NCBI GenBank assembly: GCA_025925615.1
Contig: JAICLN010000038.1
Span: 1 to 16,969 of the forward strand
DNA length: 16,969 bases
DNA from: Actinomycetospora sp.
Lineage (GTDB): Bacteria > Actinomycetota > Actinomycetes > Mycobacteriales > Pseudonocardiaceae
Direction of reading: 5' to 3'
The notes beneath the pieces are model-generated. The model searched no databases, was not told the DNA's origin, and worked only from the letters and a program-made list of their open reading frames with translations. Positions 1 to 5,880 of the stretch are shown one piece after another (position 1 is the first letter of the stretch; each line of letters begins with the position of its first letter). Both the position numbers and the translations under genes were made by a program.

Positions 1-227
1 ACCGGGCCGTCGCGCTCGTCGCGGCGGGCGAGCACGCGGCCGAGGCGGACCGCGAGCGCGACGACGTCGTCGTGGTCGACGTGGGTCGCGACGCCGGGCC
101 GTCGGAGCGCGCCGCGGTGGTGCGCGGGCTCGTGGACGCCGGGATCGACGTGCTCGGGGTCGGGCCGCGGCGCCGGCTCGAGGACGCGTTCCTGGCGCTG
201 ATCGGTGAGGAAGGGGGACCGTCGTGA
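1..227 (+). CDS. ABC transporter ATP-binding protein, C-terminal fragment
   Basis: The open frame enters from the left edge (codons begin at base 3) and ends with TGA at 225-227, giving about 74 residues and no start. The visible part has no Walker or signature motif; it corresponds to the variable C-terminal tail that follows the ABC ATPase domain in ABC-2 type exporters. The ending, with a Gly-rich stretch then RRLEDAFLALIGEEGG, matches the usual LEDVFLxLT-type end of such ATPases. Its stop overlaps the GTG start of the next gene by 4 bp (GTGA, 224-227), so the two are probably translationally coupled, and the partner is an ABC-2 permease. Family assignment therefore rests on the tail motif plus context. 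Substrate is unknown. Confidence 0.75.
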   Translation, partial: RAVALVAAGEHAAEADRERDDVVVVDVGRDAGPSERAAVVRGLVDAGIDVLGVGPRRRLEDAFLALIGEEGGPS

Positions 228-1105
228 GCCCGGACCTGCCTGGTCAGGGGTTGGCGGACCGTCGGCTGGGGCCGCGGCTGGCCTCGGCCGGCGCGACGCT
301 GCCGGTGCGGGTCGAGCTGCTGCGCCAGCTGCGGCGTCGTCGCACCCAGATCACGCTCGGGCTCGCGGTGCTGCTGCCGTTCGTGCTGTGGATCGCGTTC
401 TCGGTGGGTCGCTCGTCGCCCTCGGGCGCGGCCGGGGTGTCGTTGACCGACCTCGCCCAGACGTCCGGGGCGAACTTCACCGTCTTCGCGCTGTTCTCCT
501 CGGCGAGCTTCCTGTTCGTCGTGGTCGTCGCGCTGTTCTTCGGGGACACCATCGCGAGCGAGGCCTCGTGGTCCTCGCTGCGCTACCTGCTCGCGATCCC
601 CGTCCCCCGGGTGCGGCTGCTGCGCCAGAAGGTGATCGTCGCCGGGATCCTCTCGACCGCGGCCCTCGTCGTGCTCCCGCTGGTCTCGCTCGCGCTGGGG
701 ACGCTGGTCTACGGCGACGGCCCGTACTCGTCGCCGACGGGCGAGACGCTGCCGTACGGGACCGCGGTGCTGCGGCTGCTCCTCGTGGTCGCCTACCTGG
801 CGCTGTACCTGGCGTGGGTCGCGGGCGTCTCGACGCTGCTGTCGGTGGCCACGGACGCGCCGCTCGGGGCGGTCGGCGGCGCGGTCCTGATCTCGATCCT
901 CTCGCAGATCCTCGACACCATCGACGCGCTCGGCTCGGTCCGCGACGCCCTGCCCACGCATTACGCGTTCGCGTGGTCGGACCTGCTGACGACGGACGTG
1001 GACGCGAGCGACGTGGTGCGGGGCGTGCTCGCGGGCCTGGTGTGGGCGACGGCGTTCGGCGCGACGGCGGTGTGGTGGTTCCGGTGGAAGGACATCACGT
1101 CATAG
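224..1105 (+). CDS. ABC-2 type transporter permease
   Basis: This 293-aa protein is predicted to be an integral membrane permease working with the ATPase ending just upstream. Hydrophobic segments lie near residues 42-62, 85-107, 137-160, 180-205, 214-230 and 265-285, the six-helix layout of ABC-2 permeases. The N-terminal 40 residues are cytoplasmic-looking, with an Arg-rich patch (LLRQLRRRRTQ) just before helix 1, fitting the positive-inside rule. The loop with ASEASWSSLRYLLAIPVPR after helix 2 resembles the coupling region of this family. The GTG start overlaps the ATPase stop by 4 bp; GGAAGGGGGA lies just upstream within the ATPase gene and can serve as ribosome binding site. The stop TAG is 15 bp before a long palindrome. 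Whether it exports a drug, lipid or polysaccharide cannot be told. Confidence 0.88.
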   Translation: MSPDLPGQGLADRRLGPRLASAGATLPVRVELLRQLRRRRTQITLGLAVLLPFVLWIAFSVGRSSPSGAAGVSLTDLAQTSGANFTVFALFSSASFLFVVVVALFFGDTIASEASWSSLRYLLAIPVPRVRLLRQKVIVAGILSTAALVVLPLVSLALGTLVYGDGPYSSPTGETLPYGTAVLRLLLVVAYLALYLAWVAGVSTLLSVATDAPLGAVGGAVLISILSQILDTIDALGSVRDALPTHYAFAWSDLLTTDVDASDVVRGVLAGLVWATAFGATAVWWFRWKDITS

Positions 1106-1175
1106 GTGCGCTTCGCGCTCGTGAGCACTTTCCGGGGCTATAGCCCCGGAAAGTGCTCACAAGGGCCGGAGGCCC
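1106..1175. terminator. Three-hairpin palindromic repeat, copy 1; likely bidirectional terminator
   Basis: The core at 1121-1160 is a perfect 40-bp palindrome: GTGAGCACTTTCCGGGGC, TATA, then the exact reverse complement. It is flanked by two small hairpins: GCGC-TTC-GCGC at 1108-1118 and GGGCC-GGA-GGCCC at 1163-1175. It lies between convergent genes. The plus-strand stop TAG is 15 bp upstream of the core, and the minus-strand citrate synthase stop (TGA, 1157-1159) lies inside the right arm. There is no T tract, as is common for actinobacterial terminators. A second copy with the same architecture sits at 5815-5880, so this is also a repeat family. Terminator function is inferred from position and structure. 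Confidence 0.8.
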
Positions 1176-2302
1176 ACATAGGCACCCTCCACCCGGAACC
1201 GCAGGCCGTCCTCGGCGTACTGCTCCAGCGCGTGCGCGATCCACCCGACGGTGCGCGCCACGGCGAACACCGCCTCCCCGGCCTCGGCCCGCATCCCGAA
1301 CGCGTGCTGCACGGCCGCGAGCGCCAGATCCACGTTGGGGAACACCCCGGGCCGCCCCGCCACCGCCGCTGTCAGCCGCCCGACGAGGGCCGCCGCCTCG
1401 CTGCCCGGGATCAACTCCAGCAGGACGGCCGCCCGCGGGTCGCGCGCCCGGTAGATCGAGTGCCCGAATCCCGGCAGCCGCTCCCCCGCGCGCAGCCGCT
1501 CGGCCACCGCGGCCTCCGGGTCGGCCAGCGCTTCGGTGAGGAAGCGGTACGCCGACGTGCTCGCCGTGCCGTGCACCGGCCCGTCGAGCGCCCCGAGCCC
1601 GGCCGACACCACCGCGTACGGGTGCGCCCGCGCGCTCGCCGCCACCCGCGCAGCCATCGTCGAGGCCGCGAGCCCGTGGTCGGCGAGCAGCACGAGCGCC
1701 GTCCGCAGCACCTCCGGGGGCTCCTTCGACGCCGGGTCCGTCGCGAGGGCCGGCCACAGCCCGCCCTCGCCCACGGCCCCGACCATTCCTCGCAGGCACC
1801 GCATCCCCGTCGCGACCACGGCGGCCGGCTCGAGGTCGAACCGCCACGGGTCGAGTGCGGCGAGGGTGGCGACGGCGACCCGGAGCCGGTCGGTCGGGCG
1901 CGGTCGCCCGGGCATGCGCGCGACCAGGTCGCGGACCGGCCCGACGACGCCGTCGAGGTCCGGCTCCGGGAGCGCCGCGTCGCGATCGCCCGACCAGAGC
2001 AGGGCCGCGACCCGCTCCGGGGTCTCGGTGCGGGCGAGGTCGGTCACTCGGTGGCCGCGGTAGAAGACGTCGTCGTCCTCGATCAGCGTGAGCCGCGTCG
2101 TGATCGTCTCGGCGACCCCGGTGGGCCGTCGGGTCGCGCCGCGGGTCGCCACGAGGGCCTCCACCTGGGCGGCGTCGAACGTGCTGGCCCGCCCGCCGGT
2201 ACCGCGGGTCGAGGTGAGCAGGCCCCGGCTCACGTAGGCGTAGAGCGTCTCGGGCTTCACACCGAGCCGCGCCGCGGCCTCGGCGGTCGTCAGGGTCGCC
2301 AC
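1157..2302 (-). CDS. Citrate synthase-like protein with N-terminal helix-turn-helix
   Basis: The 381-aa protein joins a MerR/excisionase-like HTH (about residues 4-50, TTAEAAARLGVKPETLYAYV then SRGLL) to a citrate synthase domain. Conserved synthase features are DHGLAASTMAARVA, the GPVHGTAS histidine, GFGHSIYRARDPRA, PNVDLAL with the catalytic-type Asp, and ARTVGWIAHALEQ near the end. It would condense oxaloacetate with acetyl-CoA or propionyl-CoA, and the HTH suggests it may also bind DNA. GTG at 2302 is chosen because the HTH begins directly after it and a TAGGGT -10-like box lies 8 nt upstream (leaderless start). ATG at 2347 is in frame but would run through the operator dyads. It is divergent from a second citrate synthase; such pairs are, as I recall, common in actinomycetes. 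It may be a citrate or 2-methylcitrate synthase, or mainly a regulator. Confidence 0.85.
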   Translation of the reverse strand: MATLTTAEAAARLGVKPETLYAYVSRGLLTSTRGTGGRASTFDAAQVEALVATRGATRRPTGVAETITTRLTLIEDDDVFYRGHRVTDLARTETPERVAALLWSGDRDAALPEPDLDGVVGPVRDLVARMPGRPRPTDRLRVAVATLAALDPWRFDLEPAAVVATGMRCLRGMVGAVGEGGLWPALATDPASKEPPEVLRTALVLLADHGLAASTMAARVAASARAHPYAVVSAGLGALDGPVHGTASTSAYRFLTEALADPEAAVAERLRAGERLPGFGHSIYRARDPRAAVLLELIPGSEAAALVGRLTAAVAGRPGVFPNVDLALAAVQHAFGMRAEAGEAVFAVARTVGWIAHALEQYAEDGLRFRVEGAYVGLRPL

Positions 2303-2310
2303 GAGGTCTG

Positions 2311-2316
2311 ACCCTA
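2311..2316 (-). promoter_or_regulatory. Candidate -10 box of HTH-citrate synthase gene
   Basis: On the minus strand TAGGGT lies 8 nt before the GTG at 2302, the spacing expected for a leaderless transcript. Its first base overlaps the first dyad. No convincing -35 box was found. Tentative. Confidence 0.35.
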
Positions 2317-2342
2317 TCAAGATTGATACGGTCAAGATTGAC
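2316..2342. promoter_or_regulatory. Tandem 12-bp dyads between divergent citrate synthase genes
   Basis: Two perfect dyads, ATCAA-GA-TTGAT (2316-2327) and GTCAA-GA-TTGAC (2331-2342), share TCAAGATTGA and repeat with a 15-bp period. They are strikingly AT-rich for this window and fill the middle of the divergent intergenic region. They look like an operator for a dimeric HTH protein. The HTH-citrate synthase encoded immediately to the left is the natural candidate binder, but that is inference. Confidence 0.7.
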
Positions 2343-2367
2343 TGCATTGATCGCCCGCGCGCATCGT
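2338..2367 (+). promoter_or_regulatory. Candidate promoter of second citrate synthase gene
   Basis: TTGACT (2338-2343) is followed after 18 nt by CATCGT (2362-2367), which ends 7 nt before the ATG at 2375, again suggesting a leaderless start. There is no Shine-Dalgarno site. The -35 box overlaps the second dyad, so a bound protein would block it. The -10 box is poor, so this is tentative. Confidence 0.35.
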
Positions 2368-2374
2368 CGTCGTC

Positions 2375-3538
2375 ATGACCATCGACACCGTCCCCGCCGG
2401 ACTCCGCGGCGTGGCCGTCAGCGACACCGCGATCGGCGACGTCCGGGGCGACGAGGGCTACTACCACTACCGCGGCCGCTCGGCCGTCGAGATCGCGCGC
2501 ACGCGGACCTTCGACGACGCCGCGGCGCTCGTCCTCGACGGCGAGCTGCCCGACAGGGATCCAGGACAGCACGCCGATAGGGCCGGCCGCGCGCACTTCC
2601 GTGCCGAGCTCGCCGAGCGCCGGGAGCTGCCGGGCGCGGTCCACGCGATCCTGCCGACCCTCGCCGCCGCCGGGTCCGAGTTCGCCCCGCTCGCCGGCCT
2701 GCGGGCCGCCCTGGCGACGCTCGGCGCCGCGGACGGCCTCGCCCCGGTCTGGGGCTCCACCCCGCGGGCCCGGCGCGCCGACGCCCTGCGCGTCGTCGCC
2801 GCCACCCCCACCGTCCTCGCCGCCCTCCACCGGCTGCGCCACGGCCTCGAGCCGGTCGCGCCGCGCGACGACCTGCACGGCGCGGCCTCCTGGCTGCACC
2901 TGCTCACCGGCGCCGAGCCCGATCCGCGCGCCGCGGCCGCCGTCGAGCACTACCTCGTCGCGACCATCGACCACGGCTTCAACGCCTCGACGTTCACCGC
3001 CCGCGTCGCGGCGTCGGCGGGCACCGACGTGGCCTCCGCGGTCGTCGCGGCGCTCGGCACCTTCGCCGGCCCGCTGCACGGCGGCGCCCCGGACCGCGCG
3101 CTGGAGGCCGTCGACGAGATCGGCTCGCCCGAACGGGTCGACGACTACGTCCTCGCGAAGCTGGCGGCGGGCGACCGGATCATGGGGTTCGGGCACGCCG
3201 TGTACCGCACCGCCGACCCGCGTGCGGTGCTGCTGCGCGAGGTGGCCCGCGGGCTGCGCGACCGGCCCGGCGGCGAGATCGTCACGGTCGCCGAGACCGT
3301 GCAGGAGCGCACCGAGGCGCTGCTGGCCGAGCACCGGCCGGGCCGCGACCTGCGGGCCAACGTGGAGTTCTGGGCCGGCGTGGTCATGCACCTGGCCGGC
3401 ATTCCGCGGGAGATGTTCACGCCGACGTTCGCGGTCAGCCGCGTCGTCGGGTGGTGCGCCCACGTGCTGGAGCAGGCGGGGACCTCGACGATCATCCGGC
3501 CGTCGGCGCGGTACGTGGGACCGACGCCGTCGGTGTGA
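2375..3538 (+). CDS. Citrate synthase (citrate/2-methylcitrate synthase family)
   Basis: The 387-aa cytosolic enzyme would condense oxaloacetate with acetyl-CoA (or propionyl-CoA) to give citrate or methylcitrate. Family features, in order: the N-terminal GDVRGDEGYYHYRGRSAVE lid, DHGFNASTFTARVAAS (His200), GPLHGGAPDRA (His235), GFGHAVYRTADPRA (His274), and GIPREMFTPTFAVSRVVGWC with AHVLEQ near the end. At the catalytic Asp position (NVDFYSG in the textbook enzyme) it reads NVEFWAG, so Glu331 replaces Asp. Residues 60-70 (DRDPGQHADRA) are coded by an unusually AT-rich patch near 2553-2581 that looks inserted. It is divergent from the HTH paralogue and followed by a strong hairpin. Length is normal for the short bacterial class. 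Acetyl-CoA versus propionyl-CoA preference cannot be settled. Confidence 0.9.
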   Translation: MTIDTVPAGLRGVAVSDTAIGDVRGDEGYYHYRGRSAVEIARTRTFDDAAALVLDGELPDRDPGQHADRAGRAHFRAELAERRELPGAVHAILPTLAAAGSEFAPLAGLRAALATLGAADGLAPVWGSTPRARRADALRVVAATPTVLAALHRLRHGLEPVAPRDDLHGAASWLHLLTGAEPDPRAAAAVEHYLVATIDHGFNASTFTARVAASAGTDVASAVVAALGTFAGPLHGGAPDRALEAVDEIGSPERVDDYVLAKLAAGDRIMGFGHAVYRTADPRAVLLREVARGLRDRPGGEIVTVAETVQERTEALLAEHRPGRDLRANVEFWAGVVMHLAGIPREMFTPTFAVSRVVGWCAHVLEQAGTSTIIRPSARYVGPTPSV

Positions 3539-3554
3539 CCCGCCCGCCCCGGCG

Positions 3555-3609
3555 CGCGCGAGGGGACACCCTTCGGTCGATCTAGTCGACCGAAGGGTCC
3601 CCTCGCGCG
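3555..3609. terminator. Long hairpin terminator after citrate synthase
   Basis: The arm at 3555-3580 pairs with 3586-3609 over 24 bp, interrupted only by a 2-nt bulge (AC) in the left arm, around the loop TCTAG. It starts 17 bp after the citrate synthase stop. No T run follows. Terminator function is inferred from its length and position. Confidence 0.8.
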
Positions 3610-3658
3610 GAACCGTCCCGCCCCCACATCCGGCCGCTCGCCGCACAACCCCCTCGAT

Positions 3659-3678
3659 CCTGCCCGCCACCGGGCAGG
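3659..3678. other. 8-bp hairpin upstream of small gene
   Basis: CCTGCCCG-CCAC-CGGGCAGG is a perfect 8-bp stem with a 4-nt loop, ending 40 bp before the small gene at 3719. It could be an operator, an attenuator or a second terminator for the upstream gene; the sequence does not decide. Confidence 0.5.
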
Positions 3679-3718
3679 AAACTGGCCTGAATCGACGAAG
3701 CCGTGCAGGCTCGTCGTC

Positions 3719-3976
3719 ATGGACCCCGAGCTCGTCCGCCACGTGGCGGCGTCGACGGGTCTGCCCGGACCGGTCGCCGCGCGGGTGGTGGCCGACGTCG
3801 TCGCCTACTTCTCGGAGACCACCGAGGAGTTCGTGCGCCGTCGTCACCGGGAGCTGCAGGCCCACGAGAAGCGCAACGCCGAGATCTGGACCGTGATCGC
3901 CGATGAGCTCTCCGCTCGTCCGGTCACGCCCGGGCCGGTCAGCGAGCGGCGCCTGCGACGCATCGTCTACGGCTGA
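3719..3976 (+). CDS. Small conserved-looking protein of unknown function
   Basis: The 85-aa protein is soluble, charged and mostly helical. After an N-terminal GLPGPVAARVVADVVAYF segment it has EEFVRRRHRELQAHEKRN and ends in SERRLRRIVYG. I recall small actinobacterial and related hypothetical proteins with the same RRRHRELQ and RRIVYG signatures, but know no function. It has no signal peptide, membrane segment or metal motif. The ATG at 3719 is preceded by CGTCGTC and only a distant AGG, so it has a weak or no ribosome binding site. It ends 26 bp before glmS on the same strand, and co-transcription is likely. Codon use matches neighbours, so it is a real gene rather than a shadow. Confidence 0.72.
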   Translation: MDPELVRHVAASTGLPGPVAARVVADVVAYFSETTEEFVRRRHRELQAHEKRNAEIWTVIADELSARPVTPGPVSERRLRRIVYG

Positions 3977-4002
3977 GTCATCGACGGAGTGGGGAGCAGC
4001 GC

Positions 4003-5814
4003 ATGTGCGGCATCGTGGGGTACGTCGGCACCCGTCCGGCAGCAAGGATCCTCGTCGAGGGCCTCGCGCGTCTGGAGTACCGCGGGTACGACTCGGCAGG
4101 TCTCGCCGTCGCGTACCGCAAGGCGCTCCGGACGACGAAGGCCGTGGGCCGCGTCGACGACCTGCGGGCCGCCCTGGGGGACGAGCCCAGCCCGGGCCGG
4201 GTCGGGATCGCCCACACCCGCTGGGCCACCCACGGGGAGCCGAGCGAGCGCAACGCCCACCCGCACACCGACGCGTCGGGCCGGATCGCGGTGGTCCACA
4301 ACGGGATCGTCGAGAACGCCGAGGAGCTGCGGGCGAAGCTCATCGCGGACGGGGTCGTGTTCGCGAGCGACACCGACACCGAGGTCCTCCCCCACCTGAT
4401 CGCGAAGGCGGCCGGCGACGACTCGCGGACCCTCGAGGAGGCCGTTCGCGAAGCCCTGCGCGTGGTCGAGGGCACCTACGGACTCGTCGTGCTCGACGCA
4501 CGGCGCCCCGACGAGCTGGTCGTCGCCCGCAACGGCAGCCCGATCGTGCTGGGGCTCGGCGACGGCGAGATGTTCGTGGCCTCCGACGTCGCCGCGCTGG
4601 TCCGGCACACCCGCCAGGTCGTCTTCCTCGCCGACGGCGAGCTCGCGACGATCACCGCGACCGGCTACGAGGGCTCCCGCCTCGGCCCGCCGACCACGGT
4701 CGACGTGGACGACGACGACTACGACCTCGACGGCCACCCCGACTTCCTCTCCAAGGAGATCCACGAGCAGCCCGCGGCCCTGCGCCGGGTCCTCGCCGGC
4801 CGGCTCGACACCCGGTTCGCGACGGCGCGTCTCGACGGCCTGCGTCTCGACCCCCGCGAGCTGCGGGGCATCCGCCGCGTGACGTTCCTGGGCTGCGGCT
4901 CGGCGCTCTACGCCGGCCAGATGGGCGCGATGTTCATGGAGGAGCTCGCCCGCGTCCCCGCCGACGCCGAGCAGGCCAGCGAGTTCCGCTACCGCAACCC
5001 GCTGGTCGATCCGGACACGCTCTACGTCGCGGTCAGCCAGTCCGGCGAGACCATCGACACCCTGGCCGCGGTGGAGGAGCTGCAGCGCAAGGGCGGCCGG
5101 GTCGTCGGGTGCGTCAACGTCATCGGGTCGGCGATCGCGCGGCAGTGCGGGGCGGGCATGTTCCTGCACGCGGGCCCCGAGGTCTCGGTGGCCTCGACGA
5201 AGGCGTTCAGCTCGATGACGACGTCGTTCGCGCTGCTCGCGCTGCTGCTCGGCCGGGTGCGGGACCTGTCGTCGGCGCACGGCACCCGACTCGTCGACGG
5301 TCTGCGGCGGCTGCCCGACGCGGTGGAGCACGCCCTGGCCGGCGAGGCGGAGGTCGCGGCCGTGGCGCGCAGGTACGCCGAGGCGCGCTCGATGTTCTAC
5401 CTGGGACGCGTGCGGGGGTCGGCGGTCGCGCGGGAGGGCGCGCAGAAGCTCAAGGAGATCTCCTACGTGCACGCCGAGGCGTATGCCGCCGCGGAGCTCA
5501 AGCACGGCCCGCTCGCGCTGGTCGACGCCACGATGCCGTGCGTGGTGGTCGTGCCGGACGACGAGCTGATCGCCAAGAACGTCTCGACGATCGAGCAGAT
5601 CAAGGCCCGTGGCGGCCCGGTGATCGCGGTGACGAACGCCGACCTGCCCGACGGGCTCGCGGACGCCGTCCTGCGCGTGCCCCGCCTGGAGCCCGAGCTC
5701 GACCCGATCCTGCTCGGCATCCCCCTGCAGATGCTGGCCTACCACTGCGCCGCGGCGCTGGGCCGCGACATCGACAAGCCGCGGAACCTCGCGAAGTCGG
5801 TGACGGTGGAATAG
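4003..5814 (+). CDS. glmS: Glutamine-fructose-6-phosphate aminotransferase (isomerizing)
   Basis: The 603-aa enzyme makes glucosamine-6-phosphate from fructose-6-phosphate and glutamine, the first step to UDP-GlcNAc for cell wall. It begins MCGIVGYVG: Cys2 becomes the N-terminal nucleophile of the glutaminase domain (about 1-225), which also shows LEYRGYDSAG, HTRWATHGEPS, HNGIVENAEEL and SDTDTEVLPHLI. Two sugar isomerase (SIS) domains follow: the first has FLGCGSALYAG, SQSGETIDTLAA and ASTKAFSS, the second AAAELKHGPLAL. The C-terminus DKPRNLAKSVTVE carries the catalytic Lys and is canonical. GGGGAG (3991-3996) sits 6 nt before the ATG. The linker is acidic (DVDDDDYDLDG). Some SIS1 residues (GSALYAGQMG for the common GTSYHAG type) are atypical, so it could be one of two paralogues. 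No glmS ribozyme precedes it. Confidence 0.96.
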   Translation: MCGIVGYVGTRPAARILVEGLARLEYRGYDSAGLAVAYRKALRTTKAVGRVDDLRAALGDEPSPGRVGIAHTRWATHGEPSERNAHPHTDASGRIAVVHNGIVENAEELRAKLIADGVVFASDTDTEVLPHLIAKAAGDDSRTLEEAVREALRVVEGTYGLVVLDARRPDELVVARNGSPIVLGLGDGEMFVASDVAALVRHTRQVVFLADGELATITATGYEGSRLGPPTTVDVDDDDYDLDGHPDFLSKEIHEQPAALRRVLAGRLDTRFATARLDGLRLDPRELRGIRRVTFLGCGSALYAGQMGAMFMEELARVPADAEQASEFRYRNPLVDPDTLYVAVSQSGETIDTLAAVEELQRKGGRVVGCVNVIGSAIARQCGAGMFLHAGPEVSVASTKAFSSMTTSFALLALLLGRVRDLSSAHGTRLVDGLRRLPDAVEHALAGEAEVAAVARRYAEARSMFYLGRVRGSAVAREGAQKLKEISYVHAEAYAAAELKHGPLALVDATMPCVVVVPDDELIAKNVSTIEQIKARGGPVIAVTNADLPDGLADAVLRVPRLEPELDPILLGIPLQMLAYHCAAALGRDIDKPRNLAKSVTVE

Positions 5815-5880
5815 GTGGGCGAAGCCCTCGTGAGCACTTTCCGGGCCTATAACCCCGGAAAGTGCTCACGAGCCGGAGGC
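5815..5880. terminator. Three-hairpin palindromic repeat, copy 2; likely bidirectional terminator
   Basis: The core at 5830-5869 matches copy 1 at 37 of 40 positions; its arms 5830-5845 and 5854-5869 pair over 16 bp around an 8-nt centre. Left hairpin: GGGC-GAA-GCCC (5817-5827). Right hairpin: GCC-GGA-GGC (5872-5880). As in copy 1, the plus-strand gene stops in ATAGGTG exactly 15 bp before the core, and the minus-strand gene's TGA (5866-5868) sits at the same offset inside the right arm. The left flanking hairpin keeps pairing while its sequence differs from copy 1. Confidence 0.8.

Noticed and set aside
3977..4002. Possible glmS ribozyme or riboswitch before glmS
   Set aside because: Only 26 bp separate the genes and contain a plain GGGGAG ribosome site; there is no room for the ribozyme, and it is not expected in this lineage.
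2303..4045. The minus-strand citrate synthase frame stays open far upstream, through the divergent gene and into the region before glmS
   Set aside because: The extension is low-complexity Arg/Gly/Asp-rich sequence antisense to clear genes; the HTH domain begins right after GTG 2302, so the extension is a GC-bias shadow.
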